The translations under genes were made by a program, and so were the position numbers. The notes under the pieces were generated by a model. The model made no database searches, was not told the origin of the DNA, and saw only the letters and a program-made list of their open reading frames with translations. Below are positions 7,967-16,656 of a DNA stretch of 64,000 nt, in pieces. The first letter of the stretch is position 1, and each line of letters opens with the position of its first letter. Source of the DNA: an uncultured Latescibacterota bacterium (GTDB lineage: Bacteria; Latescibacterota; UBA2968; UBA8231); contig OX638377.1 in NCBI GenBank assembly GCA_951813615.1, forward strand, positions 4,552,599 to 4,616,598, in the 5' to 3' direction.

Positions 7967-9106
7967 TTGAAGACAGATGATCTAGACATTCGATGCGCAC
8001 GCGGGCTATTGCCGATTGTGCTGCTACTTGGACTGCTGGCGGGATGCGATCAGGCCGGCGATCCGGTGGATCCCGCTGCCGACGCGACCGACATAGAGAC
8101 CAAACTCGACGACCTCTTCGCGCCTCCGACCGCAGCCGAGATAGAGGCCGTCCGCGCCGACTGGGCCCGGCGCGACATTTCCGCGGCCGAGGCGACCATC
8201 GAACTCACCGAGTCGTATCCGCTAGACGAGACCCCGGCAACTCTGCGCATCGTATCCCACAGGGTGGGGGAGGTACTCCACTACGGAGCGATCCTCGCCC
8301 CCGACTCCGCGACTCCGGGCAGCTTGCCCATCCTGATGTACCTGCACGGGGGCGACAGCGGCGTCGAGGTGGATGACATCGGCCTCGTGATCTTCGCCCT
8401 CGGCGAACTACGCGACAATTTCGTCTACGTGATCCCGTCCTTTCGCAGCGAACCGCTCGAGTACGAGGATCGGGAGTGGATTTCGACGGGGCCCGGCGGT
8501 CACTGGGATTACGACGTGGACGACGCCCTGGCGCTCCTCAATGTTGCATTGGAGTTGACGCCGCAGGCGAAGATCGAAGGCCTGAGCATCGTCGGTGGCA
8601 GCCGAGGAGCAGGCGTCGCCCTGCTGGCCGGGATCCGCGACGAGCGCATCGAAAACATTGTGGCCTTGTTCGGGCCCACCGACTTCTTCGACGACTGGGT
8701 CCGAGAGATTGCGCGAGACGCGGCCATGGGCTTTCCGCGCGACCTGCCCGGGGTCGCCCACATCGATACCACCTTCATCCAACCCTACATGAGAGGTGAA
8801 ATCGGCCTCGCAGAAGTTCGCCTTGAACTGGTGCGCCGCTCCTCGGTCCTGTTCGCCGAGGACCTGCCTGCGGTCCAGCTCCACCACGGCGACGCTGACA
8901 CAACCGTCGTCGTCAGCCAAGCCCATTCCCTGATCCGGGCCATGGAAGTGCTGGGACGTGAGCCTCCCGCATTCGAGGCATTCATCTACGAGGGAGGCGG
9001 TCACTCGATCTTCACGATGGTAGGTGCCATCCCGCGCGCGGTGGGTTTCCTGCGGCAGGCTCTGGGAGGGGAATCGGCACTCGTTGCTGCTACGGCGTCC
9101 CGGTAA
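7967..9106 (+). CDS. Lipoprotein alpha/beta hydrolase
   Basis: A 379-residue secreted lipoprotein. A hydrophobic segment (LLPIVLLLGLLAG) ends in a lipobox with C27, so the mature protein is probably anchored in the outer membrane or periplasm. The hydrolase domain shows an oxyanion HGGD (127-130), the nucleophile elbow GGSRG with S212, an acid in HHGDAD (near 309-311) and H346 in GGGHSIF. This fits a prolyl-oligopeptidase/esterase-like fold. The start is a TTG at 7967 preceded by AGGAG. The last few codons and the stop lie inside the duplicated PPOX tail (9075-9142), so the original C-terminus was probably replaced by the insertion. Confidence 0.82.
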   Translation: MKTDDLDIRCARGLLPIVLLLGLLAGCDQAGDPVDPAADATDIETKLDDLFAPPTAAEIEAVRADWARRDISAAEATIELTESYPLDETPATLRIVSHRVGEVLHYGAILAPDSATPGSLPILMYLHGGDSGVEVDDIGLVIFALGELRDNFVYVIPSFRSEPLEYEDREWISTGPGGHWDYDVDDALALLNVALELTPQAKIEGLSIVGGSRGAGVALLAGIRDERIENIVALFGPTDFFDDWVREIARDAAMGFPRDLPGVAHIDTTFIQPYMRGEIGLAEVRLELVRRSSVLFAEDLPAVQLHHGDADTTVVVSQAHSLIRAMEVLGREPPAFEAFIYEGGGHSIFTMVGAIPRAVGFLRQALGGESALVAATASR

Positions 9107-9142
9107 TGAAATTAGTGCGCGAGCGCCGCGCCGAAGACCGAG
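9075..9142 (+). repeat. PPOX 3'-end fragment (copy C)
   Basis: Sixty-eight bases that match 2512-2579 at 63 positions with no gap. The copy overlaps the end of the hydrolase gene, supplies its stop codon, and stops 12 bases before the promoter of the PIN/RHH module at 9190. The repeat is non-coding in its ancestral frame. Confidence 0.85.
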
Positions 9143-9154
9143 AGCGCCGCGAAT

Positions 9155-9189
9155 TTGACATATAATGGTGCTATATATAGTATCACACA
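9155..9189 (+). promoter_or_regulatory. Promoter/operator of the PIN/RHH module
   Basis: TTGACA (9155-9160) is followed by TATAAT and by the palindrome CTATATATAG (9171-9180), which contains -10 candidates (TATAGT 9176-9181), directly before ATG 9190. The layout TTGACATA...TATA...TATATAGTAT is shared with the RelE/XRE promoter at 1432-1470, although the proteins belong to different families. Role in autorepression is inferred. Confidence 0.5.
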
Positions 9190-9606
9190 ATGGCAATTGA
9201 AGCTATTATCGATACGAATGTACTATATGCCGGGTTGTATTCATCCTTAGGGGCTTCCTACAAAGTCTTGCAAGCGCTAGAACAGGGTCAGATCCGTAGT
9301 GTTTTATCAACCACCCTCGTGTTTGAGTATGAGGAGGTCTTAAAACGAAAAGCCGATGTCCTCGGCCTGACCGAGCAGGACATCGAAGTCCTATTAGACG
9401 ATCTATGCCATCGAAGCGACCACCGAGTCATCCACTTTCTTTGGCGGCCCTGCTTATCGGACCCAAAGGACGATCACATTTTGGAGTTGGCTGTAGCTTC
9501 TGAGAAGGCCATTATCGCAACGCACAATGTCAAAGACTTCAAAAATGCGACCGCGTTTGGTGTCCGTGTCCTCACCCCGAGCCAATTGTTGGAGGAACTA
9601 AAATGA
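9190..9606 (+). CDS. PIN-domain toxin (COG1569-like)
   Basis: A 138-residue PIN-fold ribonuclease. Acidic residues expected at the metal site are visible: D8 in IIDTNV, a glutamate in VFEYEEVL, and an aspartate cluster in SDPKDDHILELA, with the late ATHNVKDF segment. It belongs to the putative toxin-component PIN family that pairs with ribbon-helix-helix antitoxins. Its stop overlaps the antitoxin start (ATGA), giving tight coupling in toxin-antitoxin order. No Shine-Dalgarno sequence is evident near the start. Confidence 0.87.
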   Translation: MAIEAIIDTNVLYAGLYSSLGASYKVLQALEQGQIRSVLSTTLVFEYEEVLKRKADVLGLTEQDIEVLLDDLCHRSDHRVIHFLWRPCLSDPKDDHILELAVASEKAIIATHNVKDFKNATAFGVRVLTPSQLLEELK

Positions 9607-9839
9607 GTGCCTTAAACTTGCGTTTACCAGACTCAATTCACCGGCACATCAAAGAGATCGCCAAGCGCGAAGGGGTATCTATCAACCAATTCATATCTAC
9701 GGCGGTTTCTGAGAAAGTCTCGGCCATTTTGACTGAAGAGTATTTGTTGGGTAGAGCGCGTAGAGCAAAGAAAGGGGCCCTGAGAAGCATACTGGATAAC
9801 GTCCCTGACCGGGCTCCTCTGCCAGAAGATACACTCTGA
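9603..9839 (+). CDS. Ribbon-helix-helix antitoxin
   Basis: A 78-residue protein with an N-terminal ribbon-helix-helix DNA-binding region (MSALNLRLPDSIHRHIK, then EGVSINQFISTAVSEKVSAI) and a charged C-terminal tail that probably wraps the PIN toxin. Overlaps the toxin gene by four bases. It is paralogous to the orphan antitoxin at 2646-2882. Confidence 0.87.
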   Translation: MSALNLRLPDSIHRHIKEIAKREGVSINQFISTAVSEKVSAILTEEYLLGRARRAKKGALRSILDNVPDRAPLPEDTL

Positions 9840-9908
9840 CCTCAGATTGCGACGTAACTGCACAGCATCCTGAACCTCCTTCATCTATAGTTGCGTTTGA
9901 GCCTGACT

Positions 9909-9985
9909 GCTCACAGCGCAGAGCTTCTACGGGATCGATCCGACTCGTCCTAGGTGACACGCACCCAAGCGGCAATCAACTCGGC
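9909..9985 (-). pseudogene. Remnant of the 3' end of an FtsX/MacB-like permease
   Basis: On the minus strand this stretch encodes SPRTSRIDPVEALRCEQ. It closely follows the end of the permease at 19874-22249 (RTSRIDPVEALRYE) at the nucleotide level, including the sequence around ACCCAAGCGGC. No intact permease frame continues from it, because the next gene (10013-12403) starts its own C-terminus 28 bases on. The array was therefore once longer. Confidence 0.7.
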
Positions 9986-10012
9986 CACGGTGTACATGCG
10001 GTGCTGCTGCAT

Positions 10013-12403
10013 TTACTCGTGTCTCAACGCATCCGCCGGATTAGCCCGCGCCGCCAGCCACGTCTGGCTACTGACGGTGGCCAGCGCAACGGCGAGAACA
10101 CCCACGCCCGCCAGCACAAACCATCCCAAGCCCATGTCAATGCGATAGGCGTAGAACGCGAGCCAGCGATTCAACACGAAATAGGCCACAGGCCAAGCAA
10201 TGACATTGGCCGCCACCACCAGCCAGCCGAATTCGCGCGACATCAACAGCAGCACGCTGCTAGTCGTAGCCCCAAGCACCTTGCGGATGCCAATTTCCTT
10301 GGTGCGCCGCACTGTCGCTAGGGCGACCAAGCCAAAAAGCCCCATGCAAGAGATCGCAATGGCAACGGCACTCATCCATCCCATGACAAGGCCGACGCGC
10401 CGCTCGGTCTCGTATCTCGCTGCAAAGGACTCGTCGAGGAAGCTCACACCCCATAATTCGTATTCCGGCAGAACCCGCTTCCACAGCGCCTTTACTTCTT
10501 CGACTGCCGCAGGCAGGTCGGCGCGGTCTAGCCGGAACAGAGTATGACCGAACCGGTCTCTCCGCATTTCGAGATTGGGCGTAGACGTCGTCAGAAAAGC
10601 CGGTCCTATGGTATGGCGCATATCCACGAAGTGGAAATCCTTGACAATGCCGATCACCGTTATCGGCTCGTCACTAGGGCCTATCAAGGTGCGGCCGATT
10701 AGGTCTTCAGGGCCGAAGAAGCGTGCCGCGGTCTCGTTGAGCAGGACGCCATGCGGCCGATTGGGATCGAAGCCCTGCCCGGAGCGGACCTCGATACCCA
10801 TGACGCTTAGGAAGTTTGGACTTACGTAGAAGGGTTTGGCGCGGAGCACTTTCTCATCGGACCGGATTGGCATGGGGGAGAAGCCGCCAAAGCCGGGTGC
10901 TGGCCAAGCACCAGTGACTCCTTGTACAAGTCCCGGTCGGGAATTGATCTCGTCGGCGAGACGCTCAATCTGCAAAGGATTGAGATCGCCTTTGTGGGCA
11001 ACCAGCACGACCCGGTCGCCGTCGAAGCCCAAATCCTTGGTGCGCATAAAGTCGAGCTGTCGCGCCATAGTGATCGTCACGACGACGAGGATGGCCGACA
11101 GCGCAAACTGCACGACAATCAGACCGCGACCGAGCCAACCGCGACCCGGCTGAGGCGTCTTGCGGGACAGTGCTTGGACAGGATGGAGCCGCGCAACGAC
11201 TTGCGCCGGATACAAGCCTGACAGTACGCCGACCATCAAGGCAAGGGTCAAGGCACCTATCCCCGTCTCAACCGACAGCCACTCGATCTCTAGCTCCTGA
11301 TGCACGACCGCGTTAAACGTCGGCAGCGCGACTTCGGCAAGGCCCATGCCAACGACGATGGCGATTAGGCTCACCACGATTGCTTCGGCGAGGAACTGGT
11401 TGGAAAGCTGGTGGCGCGTCGCGCCGATCGCCTTGCGCATCCCAACTTCCAAAGTCCGCGTCATGGCGCGGCTCATGGCGAGATTGACGAAGTTGATAGC
11501 AGCGATCAGCAGCACGAGCGCGGCCAGCCCCGCCAGCAGATAGATATGCTCAACCGTGCCATAACCAAAGTCGGCGGGTCCCGCTATCTCAGGTCCTATG
11601 TGAGCGCCCGCAAAAGGTTGCAACTTCAATCGATCCCGCGAGGTCAGGGATGCCAGCCGCGTTTCCACTTCGGTCGGCTCTACGCTCTCTTCGAGTTCAA
11701 CAAAAAGTCCGTCTTCTCCCCTGAAGTGCAGCGCCTCGGCCGTTATCGCGGGCACGAGTACCTTTAGTCGCAAAATAGAAGGTCCCGGCAAGGGAGCCAG
11801 CACACCCGCAATGGTACGCTCCACCTCAATGGGCGTCTCTTGCGGTGGCGATGTCGAGTAGTCCCGCTCCACAGTGTGCAGCCGGATGCGCTTGCCCAGC
11901 AGGGCGTGGGCTGGCACATCCGGGCCGAAGTACTTCTGCGCCGTCTCATGGGCGAGAACAACGCTCTGGGGATCGTCGAGGGCCGTTGCCGCATCGCCCG
12001 CAGCCAGCGGCAAGGTGAACATAGTCAGGAAAGCCGGATCGACGGCGAGGAAGGACTCATCAAAGCTCGCATCGCCATACGAGACTTTGCCGTATCCCAA
12101 TTTCATAGAAACCGATTCGCGGATGCCGGGGACTTTAGCGCGCACGTCCTCGCGCAGACGGTAACCTGCCTTCGTGGAACGGTTGGGGGAGGAACCGGGG
12201 TCGGGCTCTAGAAGCTCAAGATAGATGGCGAAGATCCGATCCCCTTTTTCGTGCCAAGCGTCAAAAGAAGTCTCGTGGCGCACGAACAGCAGACACAGAA
12301 CCGCCACGGCAAAGGCCACGGACAGGCCGACGATGTTGATCAGCGAGATGGTCTTGTTGCGCCCCAACACGCGCAGGGCAATGATCAGGTTACTCTTCCA
12401 CAT
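10013..12403 (-). CDS. ABC transporter permease, FtsX/MacB type
   Basis: A 796-residue inner-membrane permease without an ATPase domain. It shows an N-terminal transmembrane helix (SLINIVGLSVAFAVAVLCLLFV), a large periplasmic MacB_PCD-like domain with the ETAQKYFG motif, an FtsX-type helix block beginning near residue 285 (LLAGLAALVLLIAAINFVNLA), a second periplasmic domain, a second FtsX block and the family C-terminus NPADALRHE. The segment MRKAIGATRHQL is the coupling region. It is last in the series and follows the first ankyrin gene by 29 bases. It probably uses one of the MacB-type ATPases encoded upstream. Confidence 0.88.
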   Translation of the reverse strand: MWKSNLIIALRVLGRNKTISLINIVGLSVAFAVAVLCLLFVRHETSFDAWHEKGDRIFAIYLELLEPDPGSSPNRSTKAGYRLREDVRAKVPGIRESVSMKLGYGKVSYGDASFDESFLAVDPAFLTMFTLPLAAGDAATALDDPQSVVLAHETAQKYFGPDVPAHALLGKRIRLHTVERDYSTSPPQETPIEVERTIAGVLAPLPGPSILRLKVLVPAITAEALHFRGEDGLFVELEESVEPTEVETRLASLTSRDRLKLQPFAGAHIGPEIAGPADFGYGTVEHIYLLAGLAALVLLIAAINFVNLAMSRAMTRTLEVGMRKAIGATRHQLSNQFLAEAIVVSLIAIVVGMGLAEVALPTFNAVVHQELEIEWLSVETGIGALTLALMVGVLSGLYPAQVVARLHPVQALSRKTPQPGRGWLGRGLIVVQFALSAILVVVTITMARQLDFMRTKDLGFDGDRVVLVAHKGDLNPLQIERLADEINSRPGLVQGVTGAWPAPGFGGFSPMPIRSDEKVLRAKPFYVSPNFLSVMGIEVRSGQGFDPNRPHGVLLNETAARFFGPEDLIGRTLIGPSDEPITVIGIVKDFHFVDMRHTIGPAFLTTSTPNLEMRRDRFGHTLFRLDRADLPAAVEEVKALWKRVLPEYELWGVSFLDESFAARYETERRVGLVMGWMSAVAIAISCMGLFGLVALATVRRTKEIGIRKVLGATTSSVLLLMSREFGWLVVAANVIAWPVAYFVLNRWLAFYAYRIDMGLGWFVLAGVGVLAVALATVSSQTWLAARANPADALRHE

Positions 12404-12432
12404 ATCATCCGGCTTTTCTTGGGCCGTCCAAG

Positions 12433-15400
12433 TTACTCCGTGGCACCAGCCGCTTCGAGAAGGTCTGTTATCCTTTGACGAGGATTGTTTTTGGCCAATC
12501 TCAAGGCCGTCCAGCCGTCGTTATTTTGTGCGTTAATGTCGGCCCCGTTTTCAACCAAAAGACGCACCACTCCTACACCGCCCTCCCCACCGGCGTACCC
12601 ATAATCAATGGCGAACATCAAGGCCGTCCAGCCGTCGTTATTCTGGGCGTTAACGTCGGCCCCGTTTTCGACCAAAAGACGCGCCACCTCCACATCGCCC
12701 CCCCGAGCCGCATACATTAAGACCGTAGTGCCGGAAGCATCTCGGGCGTGGAGGTCAGTGTCGTTTTCAACCAGAAACTGCACCATCTCCACAGCACCCC
12801 CCCAAGCCGCCCACATCAAAACCGTAATGCCGTAGGCATTTTGGGCGTTAACGTCGGCCCCGTTTTCGACCAAAAGCTGCACCATCTCCACAGCACCCCC
12901 CCGAGCCGCATACATCAAGACTGTCCGGCCAGACGCATCTCGGGCGTGGAGGTCAGTGCCATTTTCGAGCAACAGCCGCACCACCTCCACAGCGCCCCCC
13001 CAAGCACCATACATCAAGACCGTCCGGCTGGAAGTATCTTGGGCGTGGAGGTCAGTGCCGTTGTCGAGCAACAGCCGCACCACCTCCACAGCACCCCCCC
13101 AAGCCGCCCACATCAAGACCGTCCGGCCAGACGCATCTCGGGCGTGAATGTCGGCCCCGTTGTCGAGCAAGAAGCGCACCATCTCCACATCGCCCCCCCG
13201 AGCCGCCCACATCAAGACCGTCCGGCCAGACACATCTTGGGCCTCCGGGCCTGCTTCCGCTACCCATTGTTCTACTAAGATGCGTATGACCGCGACATGG
13301 CCCTTATCAGCGGCGAACATCAAGACCGTCTTGCTATAGTAAACATCTTGTACGTGAATGTCGGCTCCGTTGTCGAGCAACAGCCGCACTACCTCCACAG
13401 CACCCCCCTGAGCGGCCCTCATCAAGGCCGTCATGCCGTAGTCATTTTTTTCATTTATGTTGGCCCCGTTGTCGAGCAACAGCCGCACCACCTCCACAGC
13501 ACCCCCCCGAGCCGCATACATCAAGGCCGTAAAGCCTTTTTCATCTTCGGCGTTTATGTTGGCCCCGTTTTCAACCAAGAGCCGCACCACCTCCACATGG
13601 CCGCCCGAAGCGGCTTTCATCAAGGCCGTCCCGCCGAAGACACCTTCTTCGGCGTTTATGTTGGCCCCGTTTTCAATCAAGAGCCGCACCACCTCCACAT
13701 GGCCCCTATCAGCGGCCTTCATCAAGGCCGTCCCGCCGTGGTCATCTTGGGCGTGGATGTCGGTGCCGTTTTCGACCAAAAGCCGCACCACCTCAGCATC
13801 GCCGCCCCAAGTGGCATACATTAAGACCGTAATGCCGCGGTCATCTTGGGCGTGGATGTCGGTGCCGTTTTCGACCAAAAGCCGCACCACCTCAGCATCG
13901 CCGCCCCAAGCGCCATACATTAAGACCGTAATGCCGTTATTATTTTGGGCGTGGACGTCGGTGCCGTTTTCGACCAAAAGCCGCACCACCTCCGCATCGC
14001 CCCCCCGAGCGCCATACATCAAGACCGTCGTGCCGGAGACATCTTGGGCGTTTATATTGGCCCCGTTTTCCAGCAAGAAGCGCACCATCTCGACATCGCC
14101 CCCCCGAGCCGCCCACATTAAGACCGTCGTGCCGTCGGCATCTCGGGCCTGTGCGCCTGCTTCCGCTACCCATTGTTCCACTAAGATGCGTACGACCTCG
14201 ACATGGCCCACAGCAGCGGCGAACATCAAGGCCGTAATGCCGTTGTTATTCCGGGCGTTTATGTTGGCCCCGTTTTCCAGCAAGAAGCGCACCATCTCGA
14301 CATCGCCCCCTCGAGCTGCCCACATCAAAACCGTCGTGCCATCGTCATCTTGGGCCTGCGCGTCTGCTTCCGCTACCCATTGTTCCACTAAGATGCGTAC
14401 GACCTCGACATGGCCTTCCCGAGCTGCCCACATCAAGGCCGTCATATCGTCAGCATCTCGGGCGTGGACGTCCATTCCAGCCGCAATAAACAGCCGTACC
14501 GCAGATACATCCCCCGCGCGAACGCGCTCCAAAAAGGATACCGGCGTATACGCAATCCCCTGCTCCTCTAGCGCACTACGAGCTGCCTCAGGGGTCTGGG
14601 CTTCAAAATCGGATAAGGCTTGGCCAATCCCCGCTGGCAATGTGGGGTCCAACGGATTGACGCTGTACGTCCCAATTAGATAGGCGTCGGTAAAGTCGAT
14701 GTCGCCATCGGCGTCCACATCGCCGAGAGAAATGTTGGGAATATGAGCCGCCAAGGTCGAAGGATCGACGCTGTACATGGCCACGAACAAAGCATCGACA
14801 ATATCGACGCGACCATCGCCGTTGACATCCCCTAAGAGGCCACTCTCAACGACCTTCAGCCGTCCGGATAGGCCGCGCTCCTCCACTACGATGTCCACCG
14901 GGGCCATCCCGTCTCGAACCTGGAAGGTGGGATCCACGTAGGCGACCATGTCCGAGCCCCAAACAACCAATCCATACGCCTGCTCTTGGGCAGTCGGCAC
15001 CGACCTAGGAGGCCTACTCGACACGCCGCCGCGGACCCCAGCCTGCCCGTCAATCAGCACCATCCGCCGACTCATCGTCATCCCCCCGCTGCTGAGCCGG
15101 TAGATATACACCCCTGCCCCGACCGCGCGGCCGGCCGCATCCGTGCCATCCCACCGCGCCGTGTGTACACCCGCCGACTGTTCGCCATCGACTAACCGGA
15201 TCAAGCGCTGCCCCAGCATATTGAATACTTCCAGCCGCACATGGCCAGCCACCGGCAGTTGGTAGGGAATGATCGTGGAAGGATTGAACGGATTGGGATA
15301 ATTCTGCCCCAAGGCAAAGTCCGAGGGCAAAGCTGCATTCCTTGCCCCAGACAGTGTTTGCAGCGAAAGCGCAAAATAGCCGGTCGCATCCGTCGTCGCG

Positions 15401-15558
15401 CCGACCGACTGGCGCAGGTTGCTCAAATCGAACAGCCGCACCTGTACCTCAGCCGCTGGCAACCCAGACGATAGGCGTATCCGGCCCTCCACCAGCGGCT
15501 CCGCGCCGACGCTAACGCTTAACACGAGCCCAATGAGACAGGCGATGAAAGGCTGCAT
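12433..15558 (-). CDS. Secreted ankyrin-repeat protein with FlgD-like and dockerin domains (copy 1)
   Basis: A 1041-residue exported protein. Signal peptide 1-19; a carboxypeptidase-regulatory-like beta domain about 22-75; the ALGQNYPNPFNPST motif at 83-95 leading into an FlgD/T9SS-sorting-like domain about 95-170; two dockerin type I calcium loops (GDVNGDGRVDIVDALFVAMY and DVDADGDIDFTDAYLIGTY) at 243-298; then about 21 ankyrin repeats of 33 residues (345-1040). The NPFNPST/FlgD-like domain is normally C-terminal in secreted proteins, and here it is N-terminal. Ankyrin arrays in exported bacterial proteins often bind host or partner proteins; the dockerin may dock to a cohesin not seen here. 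It lies inside the efflux locus, 29 bases before a permease gene. Confidence 0.88.
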   Translation of the reverse strand: MQPFIACLIGLVLSVSVGAEPLVEGRIRLSSGLPAAEVQVRLFDLSNLRQSVGATTDATGYFALSLQTLSGARNAALPSDFALGQNYPNPFNPSTIIPYQLPVAGHVRLEVFNMLGQRLIRLVDGEQSAGVHTARWDGTDAAGRAVGAGVYIYRLSSGGMTMSRRMVLIDGQAGVRGGVSSRPPRSVPTAQEQAYGLVVWGSDMVAYVDPTFQVRDGMAPVDIVVEERGLSGRLKVVESGLLGDVNGDGRVDIVDALFVAMYSVDPSTLAAHIPNISLGDVDADGDIDFTDAYLIGTYSVNPLDPTLPAGIGQALSDFEAQTPEAARSALEEQGIAYTPVSFLERVRAGDVSAVRLFIAAGMDVHARDADDMTALMWAAREGHVEVVRILVEQWVAEADAQAQDDDGTTVLMWAARGGDVEMVRFLLENGANINARNNNGITALMFAAAVGHVEVVRILVEQWVAEAGAQARDADGTTVLMWAARGGDVEMVRFLLENGANINAQDVSGTTVLMYGARGGDAEVVRLLVENGTDVHAQNNNGITVLMYGAWGGDAEVVRLLVENGTDIHAQDDRGITVLMYATWGGDAEVVRLLVENGTDIHAQDDHGGTALMKAADRGHVEVVRLLIENGANINAEEGVFGGTALMKAASGGHVEVVRLLVENGANINAEDEKGFTALMYAARGGAVEVVRLLLDNGANINEKNDYGMTALMRAAQGGAVEVVRLLLDNGADIHVQDVYYSKTVLMFAADKGHVAVIRILVEQWVAEAGPEAQDVSGRTVLMWAARGGDVEMVRFLLDNGADIHARDASGRTVLMWAAWGGAVEVVRLLLDNGTDLHAQDTSSRTVLMYGAWGGAVEVVRLLLENGTDLHARDASGRTVLMYAARGGAVEMVQLLVENGADVNAQNAYGITVLMWAAWGGAVEMVQFLVENDTDLHARDASGTTVLMYAARGGDVEVARLLVENGADVNAQNNDGWTALMFAIDYGYAGGEGGVGVVRLLVENGADINAQNNDGWTALRLAKNNPRQRITDLLEAAGATE

Positions 15559-15698
15559 GAGGTCAACTCCTTTAGCTATCTTATGGATGTTGGATTAGAG
15601 GAGACTAACGGACGGACGGGCAAAGGCCACGGCGCGTTCACAGTGAGTTTAGTCCTAAGAAGCTGTCTGAAAACCCTTTATGTAGCCGCTATTTGAAC

Positions 15699-15772
15699 AG
15701 GCGTACTCATCGAGCCATATTCAGGTTTCGCGACAAAAACTGAATAGAAAGGCTTGTATGATGAGTACGCCT
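15699..15772 (+). promoter_or_regulatory. Inverted repeat covering the transposase start codon
   Basis: A 13-bp arm AGGCGTACTCATC (15699-15711) is perfectly complementary to GATGAGTACGCCT (15760-15772), which contains the second ATG of the transposase and abuts the first. Transcripts entering from outside would contain both arms and hide the start. A promoter between the arms would produce free mRNA. This resembles protection from read-through expression known for IS10 and IS50. Confidence 0.6.
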
Positions 15773-16564
15773 GGTATGCAATATGCCACCGATCTAACCG
15801 ATGGACAATGGCAGCGGATCGAACCGTTGCTGCCCGCGCCGCGCTGGCGACCAGGCGGTCCGGGTCGGCCGCCGCGAGATCGACGCCAAATCGTCAATGG
15901 CCTTTTGTATTTGAACAAGACGGGGTGTCCTTGGGCTTTGTTGCCGGGTTGTTTTGGGCCGTGGAAAACGGTGTATGATTCCTTTCGTCGCTGGAGCCTG
16001 CAAGGGGTCTGGTCGCCGGTGTTGGATCAGCTAACCCAGCGGGAGCGCCGCCTAAACGGACGGGCTGGGATGCCGTCGGCTGGCTTAGTCGATAGTCAGA
16101 CGATCAAGACCGCAACCCAAGGTACAACAACCGGTTATGACGCCGGTAAAAAGATCAAAGGCCGCAAACGGCATCTGTTGGTGGATACGTCGGGCTTGCT
16201 TCGCCAGGTGGTGGTCACCGCCGCCGATGTCGATGATCGAGAGGGTCTCAAGCAGGTGTTGACCCGTTTGAAGGCCGCCGGCGTGGCTCGGTTACGTAAG
16301 CTGTGGGTTGATGGCGGCTACCAAGGCGAGGCGATCCGAACGTGGGTGGCCAACCAAAAAAAGACGCACAAAATAGACTTGGAAGTCGTCGCCAAACCAA
16401 GCGGTGGATTTACCGTAGTTAAACGCCGGTGGGTCGTCGAGCGCACCTTGGCGTGGTTGATGAATTTTCGCCGACATGCGAGAGATTATGAGGTCTTGAC
16501 CCGACATAGCGAAGCCTTGATACAGATTGCCATGATCCACTTGCTACTTAAACGAATCAAATGA
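15758..16564 (+). CDS. IS5-family transposase
   Basis: A 268-residue DDE transposase read as one uninterrupted frame. The N-terminal DUF4096-like region is DLTDGQWQRIEPLLP...GGPGRPPRDRRQIVNGLLYLNKTGCPW. Catalytic residues fit D in GLVDSQTIK, D in LWVDGGYQG and E in WVVERTLAWL, which also gives the Y-(2)-R-(3)-E(6)-K-like box. Two consecutive ATG codons (15758, 15761) could start it; both are at the edge of the inhibitory inverted repeat. Confidence 0.93.
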   Translation: MMSTPGMQYATDLTDGQWQRIEPLLPAPRWRPGGPGRPPRDRRQIVNGLLYLNKTGCPWALLPGCFGPWKTVYDSFRRWSLQGVWSPVLDQLTQRERRLNGRAGMPSAGLVDSQTIKTATQGTTTGYDAGKKIKGRKRHLLVDTSGLLRQVVVTAADVDDREGLKQVLTRLKAAGVARLRKLWVDGGYQGEAIRTWVANQKKTHKIDLEVVAKPSGGFTVVKRRWVVERTLAWLMNFRRHARDYEVLTRHSEALIQIAMIHLLLKRIK

Positions 16565-16656
16565 AAATTAGAGTTTTCAGACGGCTTCTAAGGGTAGTAC
16601 TCCCGGTGTTGAGGTAAACAGGGCAGTCTAATCCGGCTTTTCTTGGGCCGTCCATG

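Larger units (their letters stand above)
15659..16588 (+). mobile_element. Complete IS5-family insertion sequence
   Basis: A 930-bp element. The terminal inverted repeats are 16 bp: GAAGCTGTCTGAAAAC (15659-15674) and GTTTTCAGACGGCTTC (16573-16588), 15 of 16 complementary. It is flanked by a 3-bp TAA target duplication (15656-15658 and 16589-16591), as expected for TNA-targeting IS5 subgroups. It carries one transposase gene and lies between the duplicated ankyrin genes, opposite to them in orientation. Looks intact and recent. Confidence 0.92.

Noticed and set aside
13457..14683. Long open frame (408 codons) on the + strand within ankyrin gene 1, and similar ones in gene 2
   Set aside because: These are antisense shadows of the 33-residue repeats; the repeat period keeps stop codons out of the frame. 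The minus-strand proteins have signal peptide and domains.
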